Source: Paulownia fortunei (lineage: Eukaryota > Streptophyta > Magnoliopsida > Lamiales > Paulowniaceae). Taken from it: a stretch of DNA of 64,000 bases. How positions within the stretch are numbered: the first letter of the stretch is position 1; each line of letters starts with the position of its first letter. The DNA is taken from assembly GCA_019321725.1 (NCBI GenBank), contig CM033109.1, positions 21,297,993-21,361,992 of the forward strand. Direction: 5' to 3'. The notes under the pieces are model-generated. The model searched no databases and was not told the origin of the DNA. It was given only the letters and a program-made list of their open reading frames with translations. The position numbers were made by a program, and so were the translations under genes. Positions 46,131-59,239 of this stretch are shown here, in pieces.

Positions 46131-46908
46131 TAATCTGATTCTCCCCTCAGATTGAAATAAAATGTGAAAACTGAAGGATTGCCATGTACAACATATGTTG
46201 TGCAGCCTTCAAATCAAGCCTCAGTCTCAAAGATCCTTTCACCTGCAAATTAGTAACAAAGCTAAGAACCAAGCCCAAAAATAAAGAGTAAGAAGTCGAA
46301 AGAATAAAAAGATAGGGTTCAAATCCATTCCCTCCCCTCCTTCCCCCTCCCTTGGATTTGAGCTTCCACTTCCCCCTAAATATATATACATATGTATATA
46401 TATAGTAAATACAATAAGCTCACACTATTCTCTTCTTCCTTCTTCCTTACTTTTTAAACAAGAACTACTGCTACTTCCACACTCGGAAACATGAGCAACT
46501 CCATTTTTGCCTCTTCTCCACACTCTCATTTCTCTCCACTCATTATTTGCCCATGAATATAAGAAGACAGGATTAACATCCTACTTGCTATCCAGTAACA
46601 TCTATCACATACAATGAAAAAGAGAGTCAATTTACCTGTTGGCTTCCGGACTCCCCATCTGAGAAGGTTTGATCCTTCACCAACCTGAAAGTAGCCCAGT
46701 CAGACTAATCACAACTCTCATCTCCTTGAAGGGAAACTTTTTGAAAGTTTCTTGGCACCATACTATAAAGTGAATACAATAACCAGTTATTTAGTGAATT
46801 GAGCGCCTTGCTTTGAACCCTTGATGCTGGTTTGTCAAAGTTATATATGGTCATCCTCTATTTCACCACTGATATCATCACGAACCAAGCAGAACGAGAG
46901 TCTTCAAA
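46131..46908 (-). other. Probable 3'UTR and 3' flank of the NOT4 gene
   Basis: This stretch follows the NOT4 stop codon. Good splice signals occur within it on the minus strand: an acceptor TTTCAG before 46684, a donor CAACAG/GTAAATTG after 46636, and an acceptor ATTTGCAG before 46242. They suggest a spliced 3'UTR or an alternative 3' end. No AATAAA signal could be assigned with confidence. Confidence 0.4.
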
Positions 46909-49900
46909 TTAAATCCCATATGTCCCATTGTACAGATTGCCTGAACTGGGCATTCTGATCTTGGAATCTTCATAACCACCATAGAACTTGTTAAATCCCA
47001 ATCGCTCAGTTCGGAGCAGTTCAGCCATACCCAAATTATTCCCACTTTGGGCCTCATTCCACCCATCCCATTGCCCATTAGAAGTTATTCCATTCCTAGA
47101 CTGAGGGAGGGTGAACTGAGAAAATGGAGAGAGATTATTGGATAGTGTTTGCTCCATAATCCTAGAAGGAATTCCGTAAGCATCACCAAGGGTGGAAAAA
47201 CCATCCGCCAGATCAGTAAATCTTTGGTTCTGATGAGGAGGGAGGGATCTTTGTAAAAAAGATTGAAATCTTGTATCTTCATATGTACTCAATTGAGGAG
47301 AAAAACTAGACCTTATGTCTAGGTCTGGGCCGTTGATGCCACCTGGAAGTGTCCCTTTGCCAACAGCCAAAATTGCAGGATCCATAAACTCAATATCACC
47401 ATTACTAAAAGTATTACCACTTGAGGGTGTCTCATACTGATTTCTTAATAAAGAGGAAGAATCAAGCATATGATTTCCTGCAAGTACAGAATAAAAGTAA
47501 TCATCCAAAAAAAAAAAAAAGAAGCAAATTTTGAATATAAACAGAACCTTAAATTTGCTCACCAGAAAGCGATTCCAAAATTTGCTCTGTCCTTTCGTGA
47601 GAAGTAAAGCCTGGAGGTGGTGCCCTATTAGGCACTGAAAATCCTGGAGGGGCAGATATCTGAGATCTTGAAACTGTTTGAAGACATTGGAAAAGAGAGC
47701 TTCAGGGAGATGACAAAATGAATAAAAAAATAAATAACACACATAGAGAATAAGATATAAAGGAAAGAAGTCGGCATGTTCAGATATCCGTTTGCACAAA
47801 AATGACACTAGCTATAAAGGAGCCAGAGTAAATTTTAGGTAGAAGTCCTAAATCTCAGCCCTAATACTGGTCAATCCAGAAAAGTGCCCATGTAGAACAA
47901 TTGTCACTCCATGATAAAATGTCAAAATCAGTAGAAATGCAAGTCCATGATTCGAGGGATACAAGCACAAGGGTGACCGCCTACTTGGTCTGTTCAAAGT
48001 CCAATGCTGCAGCAAATACATTAAATTCCTAGCTTTCAATCACCATAATAGGTCTCACCAATTCTTCAAGCCACATGCTTCAGATTACAACATTCTAATT
48101 GCTAACCTACATATAGATCAGCCCCATCTCCCAACCCACCTCCAATAATAAGCATAAAGAAAACAGGGGGCGTTAATGCAAAACTTCATATGCTTATTCA
48201 CACCCTAAAAGTGACAGGAGAAAAGGTACCAGAAGCAACATATATTGAGTAAACTTTAAATCTGAAAGATTATCAAATTCTTTTGGTTCCCAGAGATAAT
48301 GAGAAACTGTAAATGTGTGATGACAACTCATATGTGTTGACAAGTTAAGAAGGGAAACAGAATAGTGAATTAATAAAGCGAAGTGACCCTATAATCCTAG
48401 AGATAAAGCCCAAGAGCACTATGACATTCCCTGGGAATCACTTTCAACAGGAATATATGGCTTATTTCCATTTGGACTCTTGTATTGAGATGACGAACGA
48501 AAAACTAAATTGCACATATCCTCGGTCACTTTTAAGTTATAAACAAGTTTTCACGACAAGGTCACAATATCTAGAACTCCAAATGAAATGACAACTTATT
48601 CAAATAAATGAGAATTAGTGATAACTAACCTGAAAGCTTGTTAGAAGAGATATGAGAATGACCACTGGCAAAAATATCTGGTTCTGTACCACTGAAAACA
48701 GGTAAACCATTGCGACTAACAGCCTTCTCGAGATGCAAGCTGTTGCTGCTAGAGAAATCATGGCCAAAAGGTCTCTGCTTAAAGGCTTGTTCATAGTAAT
48801 CAGTAGATTGTCCAAAATCAGACACATGGCTCAGAGGTCCCCCCTCTCTAGCAAATGAAAACCTTGATTGACTGCTATTCTGAATTTTCCAAGAACCTGG
48901 TGCTCCAAAAGACCCTTGTCGTTTATCAGTTTCACCTAATAACTTAGCCAAATTCTGAGGTGAAGTTAAAGACTCATCCCATGAGTCAAAGTCCATTGAC
49001 AAAATATTTGATATTATGCTGCTCTCCCCGATATCAACAGCACCACTGCCTACTTTACCTTCATATCTCCCAAGTAGAGACCTTTTCTCCTTACTTGGAA
49101 ACAAATTAGAATATTCAGCATCATTACCCTCACGACTATTGAGAATATTCTCAGGATGCCCACTATGAAAATTAGAAGTTGAAACCATCATATTGCTATT
49201 TCTATCTACAACCTGCCTATCCAAATCGATACTGACTAACCCATCAGCATTATTAAACTCAGGAGAATGAATATTGGAATGCTTGGATAAATTAAACATG
49301 TGAGAAAAATCTGGTACTCTGTTGGTTGCAATCTCAGGATCGTTAATCCTTTGGTTATCAAAAGATAACAAATCATCTTCCATTTCATGCAAGTCGACTT
49401 GTGTTACTTGAGTCTGCATTCCCAATCTAAAATCAGACTGGACACTCACAACGCATACCTCCTCAGTTGTATTTGCAGCTTTTCCATATGTCTGACAAAT
49501 CAGTGGTTCTCTAATGTGCTCAACATAGCCATTCTGTAACTGTTGATTTTCATGAATGCACATTGATAAAATATCAGAGCATACATTCTCCACGTTTCCA
49601 TCTATGCCATCAATAGAATCTTTGTCTGACGCAGGTCCACTAGATGTTACAGAAGAATCAACTCTATTAGAAGTATTTAGTGGTGGCTTGGTTGTAGGTG
49701 GGCTGTGAGGCTGTCTACTTAAGGGCAAATTGGCAAGATGTACAGATGCCACGGAACTGTCAGAAATAGTAATTCTTCCATCTGTATTGGATTCCAATTT
49801 TACTGGTTCAAGAGTTTCAATTTTACTTTTTTCTTGAGAAATAGTGATTTCTTCATTAGGAACCTTCTTCTTTCCAGCATCACTCTGCAATGAAGAAACT

Positions 49901-52900
49901 TGACTTGCACTTGCAACTGCCTTAGAAAATGCCATTGGACCATTACAAGTGTCAGGGTTCTGACTAGGTGGCCCATTGAAACATGGTGTACTTGTCAGCA
50001 AAGGCTGATTACTATATGGACGAGTACCCCTGAGCAAGACAATAGGACACTCAGAAACAGTAGTAAAATAAAATTAGGAAGAAACTACAGCAGAAGGATG
50101 ACGTACCATGAGGCTCCAGCTGGAAGAGCAGCAGATCTGCCAGAGCTACTATTTGGTGGAGAAAGTCTAGAACTGATTGCTAAATTCTGCTGAACCAAGT
50201 AAGAAAAATTGTATGAGCATGGGCAGACAAGGACTAAAGTGTTTCAGCAGCAATTCCCTTTACTCACAATTTCCCCAGGACCAATGCAAAATAATGGAGT
50301 ATGACTCAATGCATTGTCAACTATCGGAATCATATACTATATCAGATATCAGAATCATTGTCAACTATCGGAATCATTTACTATATCAGCTATAATAGAA
50401 ATGTGTTCCAGACAAAGTAATCACCAATATCTAAAGAACTGATTTCAGCAGTCCTCACAGTGCTGAATGCAGCATAATCATGAGAGATGCCACAAAAGTA
50501 AAAGGTTAAAAATTGAAAATCAAATAAAACTGAACCAGCGAGTAACATTAGTTAGAAAAAGACAAGTGTTTTGGTGGCAAAAGCAACAGTGAAGAAATCT
50601 TACATTTGTATTTATAGCAGTGTTAGTTATAGGCTTCCCTGAAGAAGCGGAGCTGTTATTGCAGTACTCATCTGCTGGTGGAGGTAACACATTTCCTGAA
50701 CGTCGTTGCATACTATTTGAGGAACCAGTAAATTGTTGAACTCTACTCCTTTAAAATCATAATGTAAGTGGATCAGATGCTTGAGAATCAATTACATAAA
50801 ATCCAAAATACGTACCAGACAAAACCAAAAAAAAAAAAAAAATAGCAGTGCTCCCTCTATCCACACCCTTTCTGGGAAATCTACAACTAATGATCCATTT
50901 CTTAAAATGATAACTTTGGAAAAATGTTTCCAAAAGTACTCACACTAAGAAATAATGATATGACACTACTATTGTTTAAGGTCAAAAACGCAAAAAATAC
51001 TTAAAAACTTCACTCACATTTAAAATTCTGTACCGATTTAAACATGGGCATTGGTTGATGGATGGATGAGTGTCAGTCTCTAACAGGATTATCACAAGTT
51101 TTAATATCAAGCCCAATTTTCAAGAACATAAATTAGCCTGGGCAAAGGCATCAAGAAAACTGATAAACACTTTGCATACAACAGAAAAAGTGTTTTACTA
51201 CATCAGGCTCCACAAGGAAAATGAGCTTCATGCAGAACTTAAGTCTTTGGCACTAAAAACAAATGCAGCTGGAATTCCCACCCCCACCCAAAAAAAAAAA
51301 GGGACATACAAATCTTTTCTACATAAAATCAATTCTTAAACTAACAACATAATGCAATTACTGGGCAGAAACAAGCACAATGATGGAGGTAATCTTTATT
51401 ATGAGGATAAAAGAAACATCTATGTTACAATACTAGCCTGGAACCCAAAAAATTCATGCAGGAAGCACCACAGGTGTTTTAAGAATAATTTTACATGCTT
51501 CAAACTGGTGATAAGAGTGAGAAGCGTTCTTTTCTAGCTTAACCAGTGCATGACACAGCTTTACGGTAGGAAGGACTGTACATAATTAAGAAAATAAGGT
51601 CTAAAATTACATAGTCTATCTGCTTGAGAACGAAGATATAACCAATATTCACTCCCCAGAAGAGTAACAAGATTATTATGTGATAAAACTTATGCCTGGA
51701 AGCATGGACTCGGTCTATCTAAGAAAAAGAGAATTCAATACCCACATGTTAACCAAAATATAAACAGCAGACTTGACAAATGCATGTAAATGTGCACAAA
51801 AACTGAAATGAAATAACAGGCCAAATCAATATGATGGAAAAGAAAAAGACATATAGCTGAATGCATCCAGATATAGAAATACCTTGTGTAAGCGGATATT
51901 ATTTCATCCTTAGTAAAACTATCCTCTTGTGAACCAATCTCATGCAAATATAGACAATCTGGATTGCCACAAGGCTGGACCAACATGTAAATCCTTCATT
52001 AGGAGACACTATGCATAAACCAATAAGCTGTGGGTGCATAACCCGGGCATGTGTACTATGGACAAACTAATGAGTAACATGAACTTCTGCCCACAATTTG
52101 ATTTGGAAAAGGTATAAAAGTCTTACCACATTTCTCAGCCATGCATGACAGTATTTTGTAGTCCCAAAGCATGCCCTGCAGCAGGGGTTTTCAAAAACTA
52201 TCTGATATCACAAAAAAGGTCATAGTACACAAACGCAGGATGAGACTCACCTCAAAGGTCTACCGTCCAAAACAAATCCATGTACCAACTGAATACACCG
52301 GACTGCTTCCTCCTCCTTTGAATATGTTATATATCTAGGCCAAAAAAACCAATAGGAGACAACTAACAAGAGGCAAAAATGAGTAAAAAGTAATTCATTA
52401 TAGCACTGAAACACGATATATAACGTATCATTGATGATATGGCACTTCACAGAAGAATGATGATATAAGTAATGCAATTGATGCTGCAGACAATATATAA
52501 TTTGTAAGCAATATTAACGATCAAAGTTTAATATGACATAGGTCCTAAGATAGTGTTAATCTGTCCCTAGGTGGGTAACTCATAAATGAAGTAAAATCCC
52601 ATTTCAATACAAATATACACATAACAAAAAATAGACAGCATTTTCACTTTCATGGGAACTTGGGATTCAATAAAATCAGATTTTTGCACTTATCGTGCAC
52701 CTGAGGCTCTGATTCCTCCCATATTAAACAAAAATGTATACAAATTAGGCAATACGACCATCCTCAGAAACATTCAAGTAAATATGCATGAAATCCTTCA
52801 GAACTGAAAACAACATTTGAAATTATCTAACATCATATTATAACATTTGAACTCAGAAACTTGGAACCTACACACTGCATGTACTATTCGCAAAATGTTG

Positions 52901-55900
52901 TATAGCACCGGTCGCTGTTCGAGATATCGACACCTTCAGCACTTTTCCATACTGACCAAAATATTCTCTGTGCTGAAGAAGCTGCTCAAACGAAATCAAC
53001 AGTAATAAGACAACAACAAGATATGGGGACGATAAGAGCAAAAAGACAGGGGAAGTAATTACATCCTCATCTGCAAAATTCAGTGGCAAGCCCACAACAT
53101 ACACGAGATTCCTCTGGATAACTCGTACACTGCCAAGTTGCTTCCTTCCTTCTGAGGCTTTGCTCTTTCCCTTCTGTGACTTTAGCTTTTTCTCCACATT
53201 CAACTCTGAAACCAGCCTGTTACAATTATCACGCAGATCATAATTAGGGTAGAGAACACTATAAACTGTTCAAAAGGTGAAGAATCTCCTAAAGAAGTCC
53301 ACTTAATACCACATGGTAATTACCTTTCACACTTTGCTGCCATTCCAACAATCTTTTCCTTGTTATAAGGAGTTCGACATGCTGGACAACGCCCTTCAGT
53401 CTCATCTTTCTCAGCCATATCCATAATGTGATGCCAACACCAAACACATATCTGCAAAAGTGTAAAAGATTCACATCTCCAGATAAGCAGAAAAACTCAG
53501 TACATAAAGAAAAGGAAAGCAGTAAACAGCCCTCTACAGCCCTATAGATGGTAAGAGATAACTGCTTCCCCATGCAGCTTGAAGATAATACAAAACAAAC
53601 ACAACCTCTAACAACAACCATCCCAATTTAGAGCAGTGTCTATTATTTCTTGAAAAAGAACATAAGATTTTCAACTCCTTTAGCTTGTAGATTGTTTCAT
53701 TTGATGCAAAATGACCACCTGCTATCCTATGCCAAAAAGTTGGAAGTCTTGTAGCATTGGCAGCTCTACCCCTGACCAATTTATATATTTGAAGACCTTT
53801 AAATATCAAAATTTTGCTGGTCACACCACAGAATTGGTTTCTGAAATGCTCAGAGGAACAAATTGCTCACCCTTTCAGAAACTTCCAAACCACAAAGTTC
53901 AGAATCTTTCAATTAATTTCCAATACAACTGGCTAATTTCTGCACTTGCAGCCTACATATACTCACTATTTAGAGCATAAAAGAATAGATTTGGAAGGGG
54001 AAAAAGAACACTCCAAAAGAACATTTGGAAGACAGACGAGCGATCACCATGGCATTTCTCCTTTCCCCAGAGTAATTCATTAAAGTTCTAGCTCAAGAGG
54101 CAGATACATTTGTCTAGTTGGCTGTAAACATGCAGAGCTTTGCTGCCCCTATATAGCCAACACAGATATGTTGTCTTTCTAAAGTGAAAGATTTGTAACA
54201 CTCTTCAGAAGTAAACCATCAGAAGTCAGGTGACAACAAAGTACGATCATGAAAGGGAGCATACTACACTCAAGTAATGAGATAACAGCCAAAAGCCAAT
54301 AGTGACACGTAAATGTAGGTTGGTTTTGAAGTCAAGAGTAAGGAAAAATAAAAATGATTTGGCCTTCGAGTGGTCTATATCACACACATATGCTTGCATA
54401 CAAACAGGGCTACCTTGCAATAGCTCTTATATATGCAGAAAAAAATACATTATTTATGCCAATATAAAATATCAATTAAAAACTCACATAGCTTAATGTG
54501 CACTCCCACACATTGAAATAGTTCTTTTAAGAGCTTCCATTCTCAGCCTAGTATCAGTTAGTATGTGGTTTAAAGCATTTAATAGTTATAAACATCAATT
54601 CAATGTCACAACTCATGATAACATGCAATGGGCATATGATAAATGTGAAACCTAAAGCTGCAAACCATTCAAAAAGTTATTTTTAAAAGAAATTTGTCTC
54701 GCCTAAGTATGTAACAACAAATGATCACTCTCTCTCTCTTTCTCCCCTTTTTTCTATGTTCACTTCTCTCTGTTTGTACAAGGCGAATCTCAACATCCCA
54801 GGTCCTCTATCTTACAAGAATAAAATACCATAAGCATAGGATGCCAATTGCAAAGAATTATTACAAAAAGAAAAAGCAAAAACACATAGCACAATGGGCA
54901 TATATGTATACTATCTTAAAAGAGAGGCCATGTTATACTCGCAAATTGACGGTTTTGATACCACCACACCAAAATTAGAAACCTTGAGTAACACTATTTG
55001 GTCAGAACTATTAAGGACCCACATGGGATTTGCTCCTTAATTAAGATAACTACAGCTCTAACCGCCTCCCTCATCTCAACCTCTTTCAAGGGATTCCTTG
55101 ATCATCTCAATCTCTTTCATGATAACGGCATCCTAACCCATTTGTCCTTTTTGTGTTCAAACTTATTGTTTTTCAGCATAGCTCAGCATCCTTTTTGAGC
55201 CTTAACTGGGACCTAGCCAAGCGAAGCAATCCAAAGTTTCAATACCTACTAAGCTTGGGCAAATCAAGATCGGCCCACTCAAAGGCGCCAACAAATTGGT
55301 CAGAAGAGAAGCTCTGCAACATTTATGCAGTCTAGCAACGATTGCTTGTTATCGCCTGCCAGAGAAGAGGAAACAGCAGCAGGAACTCAGCAACGGATTC
55401 CACTATCATGCTGGGAGAGAGTGTATGGACTCAATGAGATGAAGATGATAGAGATGATAGAGGACTGCAGGAATTGAAGGAGGGAAAATGGGTGAGGGCT
55501 GATAAACAACCCTAGACAAAAAGGGAAGTCAAAACTGGTGCCGGCAGTGTTATGTCTTGCATAAGGAAATAAGAAACAGAACTTATTTCTACGTGGAGCA
55601 AGGAGGATACATGATTGATAGATATATATGCTAATGCCTCTGTATTGCATATTTATATCTGGTCTTGGTTCAACGTAATTATTGACTTTTGGGAAAAATC
55701 TAATGTCCCCTCCTTTTGCAGGAAAAGTGGTACTCTTTCATCTCTTGATTGTGTGTGCGAAGAGAAAAAATATTTGGTAACATGAAGTTGAATTGATCAA
55801 TATGAAAGCAAGACGAAATTCTCATGCAAGTTACAAGAATTTTGCATACATGTTTCACACGGTCTTAATTCAAAGTAAAATACAAGCAAGTAGCATGCTA

Positions 55901-56124
55901 CATTTAAAGAAATTTATGCACACAAGGACACCATTCTAGGATCGCAAATTATATTATATGGGTACAAAAGAAGTATAAGTTCACAGAAGTTGTAAAAACA
56001 AAAAAATCACATGGAACATGTTGTAATATACCTCATAGCCGCACTTGCAAGGCTTCAACTGCTGATCAGTCAAATCCATTTCCTCGGCACACAGGGGGCA
56101 GGTCTTCTCTCCTTGGTCACTCAT
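46909..56124 (-). CDS. NOT4: NOT4-type RING/RRM protein, CCR4-NOT subunit 4 (E3 ubiquitin ligase)
   Basis: Twelve coding exons join in frame to 1004 codons: 56124-56032, 53451-53324, 53216-53063, 52981-52872, 52334-52251, 52175-52127, 51974-51883, 50748-50604, 50186-50107, 50029-48630, 47673-47563, 47477-46909. All introns are GT-AG. The C4C4 RING has Cys at 9, 12, 26, 28, 33, 36, 53 and 56, with the family's CGYEICVWCWHHIM core. A basic helical stretch (79-100) leads to an RRM (about 108-190; NLVYVVGLP, FGQYGKVLKVSI), then a CCCH finger C199-x8-C208-x4-C213-x3-H217. A conserved QRRSGNVLPPP segment comes next, and a long Ser/Asn-rich disordered tail with PPGF motifs and a conserved end (LRTERLGFNKF, GYEDSKIRMPSS). 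In other eukaryotes NOT4 ubiquitinates targets in mRNA decay and ribosome quality control. The ligase role here is inferred from the intact RING. Confidence 0.93.
50313..50389. repeat. Short intronic direct repeat, 44-bp period
   Basis: ATTGTCAACTATCGGAATCA followed by TATACTATATCAG or TTTACTATATCAG occurs twice in the NOT4 intron between exons 8 and 9, with an 11-base spacer. Confidence 0.8.
50849..50975. mobile_element. MITE-like fragment in a NOT4 intron, possible
   Basis: The text GTGCTCCCTCTATCCACACC, followed by TTTCTGGGAAATCT and AATGATATGACACTACTATT, resembles the start and inside of CTCCCTC-type MITEs. It lies in the intron between exons 7 and 8. The right end is unclear. Confidence 0.35.
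53452..56031 (-). other. Long first coding-region intron of NOT4 (2.58 kb)
   Basis: Its donor (GAG/GTATAT) and acceptor (CTTTTGCAG/ATATG) fall inside the RING, between Glu31 and Ile32, leaving phase 0. Most of it is ordinary AT-rich text. A GC-richer part at about 55180-55500 has an open frame on the minus strand (MLQSFSSDQFVGAFEWADLD) that ends at a possible donor near 55244. Its meaning is not known. Confidence 0.7.
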
Positions 56125-56802
56125 GGTTGCCTTAAGAGCATTATATTTCATGCACGTAGATATTAATTCAACTACTACACAACCATTTTTACATGTCCAA
56201 AACAAAAACGACCAAAAATTGCAAGTAGATTAAACTGAATTTACTAAAAAATGCAATAATACATTAAAAGTGGTTCCGCATCCATCACAATAAACAATAG
56301 ATCAACACAACCGAGATTAAAAATTTAGTAAAAGTAGGAAAAAAAATCGACTAAAACCAAAAGAATAAAATCCGAATCTAGGTAAGAGAAACTTAACTTT
56401 GGAATGAAAATCACTTTTACCTACCCAATCCAAAGTCAAACCCCAAAAACCTTTACCCATGACAATAAAAGTTTACACACTTTTCCTAACTAAAATCACC
56501 CATCGACCAATAAATCTTAAAAAATTCAACTAATTATTTAACCAATTAAAAATCAAAAAGTAAATCCAGTATAGGGAAAAAAATAAAAATAAAAAAACAG
56601 ACAAAAAAAAAAGATAGAGCTCCACATATACATGGTTAAAATTAATATCCAATTGAAAAGACACTCAAGAGCAGCAATTGAACTTAAAACAACCAACAAA
56701 TCAACAGAATTCAACCTGATTGATTAAAAAAATGGACTTTGCCATCTGTGAATAGAATGCGGGATCTAAAGGGGGAACTAAGATTGGAGACGCGGGACTT
56801 AC

Positions 56803-56950
56803 AGTGGATGATTGGATCGAGAAAAAGGATATGAGATGAATAGCGATGTGGAGATATAGATACAGATATAGAGAGAGAAAGAGAGCCACAAAGACGACTG
56901 AGTCTTCAGGGAGAGAATTAGAGTGAGAAAAGACGAAGGGTTGGATTTGG
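56803..56950 (-). other. Probable 5'UTR exon of NOT4
   Basis: A CT-rich leader (TCTCTCCCTG, TTTCTCTCTCTATATC) ends at a good donor CATCCACT/GTAAGTCCC after 56803. An acceptor-like TTGTGTAG lies upstream of the ATG at about 56180. The transcription start is probably near 56950. The limits are estimates. Confidence 0.5.
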
Positions 56951-57099
56951 ATGATGGGCCATTTTATGTTGTTTCTATTTGGGTCGGGTTTGAGTTCGGT
57001 ATCGGGTTTGGTTCTGGGTTGAGATCTCAATTTTTGTTGCAGCAGACGCCGAAGGAAGGTACTTATGGACGATCCAACTAAAAATGGTAGGAAATCCAA

Positions 57100-59239
57100 C
57101 TGGTGATGGGGTGTATTAATTTCGTCCGGGGTGAATTGGGGTAGATTTCAAACCTTATTTTTTATTCTTCTTTTGATGTGAGTTGTATTTTGAATAGTTT
57201 TAATATGATTATATTTTTATTTCTGGGCTAAATAGGTTGAATTAGATAAATAAAAAATAGTTGAATCATAAAAAGTTCTTTATGATTGTTCATTATATTG
57301 GTATGGTCAACTTATTGCTGAAGAATTTATATAAATAATATTTCTTGACAAAAAAAAATTATAGTTGAGATTTTAAATGTACAAAATTATAATAGGTGAT
57401 GTTAGAAATTTGAATTGAAGCAAGTAAATAATCTTATTTTATAAGGACAATTGTATTTGTGCATTCACCTTATTTGAAAATTTTACTTTTCTGCTAAAAG
57501 TAAAAAATTGTATCACCAATCGTTCAGTTATTTCAATCTAATTGTTTGTCACTCAATCAACCGTTTGTCACTTGTTTGTCATCTTTTTCCGGCACCGCCA
57601 TCTTTGTTACCATCGTTGTTTTCAATTTGAAACTCTTCATAACTTATGAAGAGCCCAAGAGTATGGCAAATTCCAAGCAAAATTTCTTCTTCTCAAGCCA
57701 ACCTACCTCTCCATTTGCATCTTTATCTTTTTCGAAGTAATTTTTCGTTGCACGTTTGGCTAGTTCTCTTGCTTTATTTTTCTTAATTACATCGCGATAT
57801 AAAATGATAATAGGGATCTTTGTATTATTCTCCTTTGATTGTTCGAGAACTTTAACTCTTTTTGAATTAGAATTAATAATAGATCTGACATCAATGTTTT
57901 ATAATTTCTAAGATGCCATATTTTTTATTTTTTAAGTAGTAGGTGTAATATGGTATAAATATAGTACCTATATTTCAATAAGTTTAAGATCGACGACAAT
58001 AAATAGGAATGAAGTTGAAATTTTTGACAACAATACTTATAATTTCTTAGATATTAGTTACTCTATCAAATCTATTCATATTTTTACTGAAATTTGATTT
58101 TGCCACCTCAAAACATTGTCTCATAGCGCTTTCTCTATATTTTGATTACATCACTTTAAACTTCAAGCTTACAAAATATTCTGATCACAAAATTTTCTTC
58201 TGAATAATAACTTATTTTTTAAAATTTCAACTAACTTAAAAATAAAAGCCAAAAAAGAAGAAAGAAAAGTATATGGTGGCTCATCTCCTCTAGTTAGCCA
58301 CTTTTGTTGGCTTGTAGAAGTCATCCAACCCCTAAGACTAAAACTTTATAGCTAGATTTTGGTGAATCCACAATTCTGATTGGACGTAAAGGGGAAATTG
58401 GATTTGCAATTAGTTATATGGTGGATTAGTGGTCTTTGAACTTGAGTTGGCTGAAAAATGGGTCTTTTCGATGATTTTCTTTAAAATACATAATTAAAGT
58501 ATACCAAATTCACAACATCAAATAATTGAGTACTTCCCAAATGACTTGAATATCTTAAGAGAATCCATGCAAAGTCAAGGTTATGAATGCTGGGTTTTGG
58601 CTTACAAAAGCCTTCTAATGCTTAACTTAAAATTGTTCTAAAGAGAAAATTTTCAAAAGATAAAATAGTTAATGCATAGCTTAACCATTTTTCAAGATCT
58701 ATTATCAGTAAAAAAATAACCCTTTTTGACTCCAACATCATGCTGGGTCTGAGTCTATTTATGTTACAACTATGATCCTAAGGTTTTCATTCTAACTAGG
58801 CTCAATCTTCTGGATATATTTGGTCCTAACACAAGATCAAAAACTAAGCCTTCTCTATAAACTGGGACGAATAGCCCTACAAGGGCACACTAGTCCAATC
58901 CTAACCTCAACTTTAAGCTCTTATTCCACAGCCACTCGAACTATCCTAACTCAAACCTGGACAGCTTGATCCATTAATCTTCGCCCAATACCATATGACC
59001 AATCTAGGTAGTATCGTCCAGGCCCTCTAGTTAATCAACATAGGTTGGTTATGAGGTAAAAGAGTGGACAAGATATGTCCTCAATTATTTGAACATGTTG
59101 CCTGAGCACATCTCTCAGCTCGACCAAATTCATAGACCTAACCATAAAAGTTAGGGGCCATTCATAGTTCGAAAAACAACAAGTTTTCAAATCTAATTAA
59201 GGATGTCTCTTCGCATGCCAAGGGTCCACATCTTACAGG
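57100..59239. other. Intergenic and probably TE-derived DNA
   Basis: The left part is AT-rich without features. From about 58700 the base composition rises and the text (CCAACATCATGCTGGGTCTG, AGCTCGACCAAATTCATAG) looks like low-copy or LTR-internal sequence. No domain could be read on either strand. The plus-strand open frame at 57546-57740 has no recognisable similarity. Confidence 0.4.

Noticed and set aside
46310..46380. GGTTCAAATCC resembling a tRNA T-loop
   Set aside because: No acceptor, D-arm or anticodon stem can be built around it. It lies in the probable 3'UTR of NOT4.
46909..47808. 299-codon minus-strand frame read as one exon
   Set aside because: Only the part from 47477 is NOT4 exon 12. 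The upstream part is intron and an out-of-frame reading of exon 11, as shown by the splice sites at 47563 and 47477.
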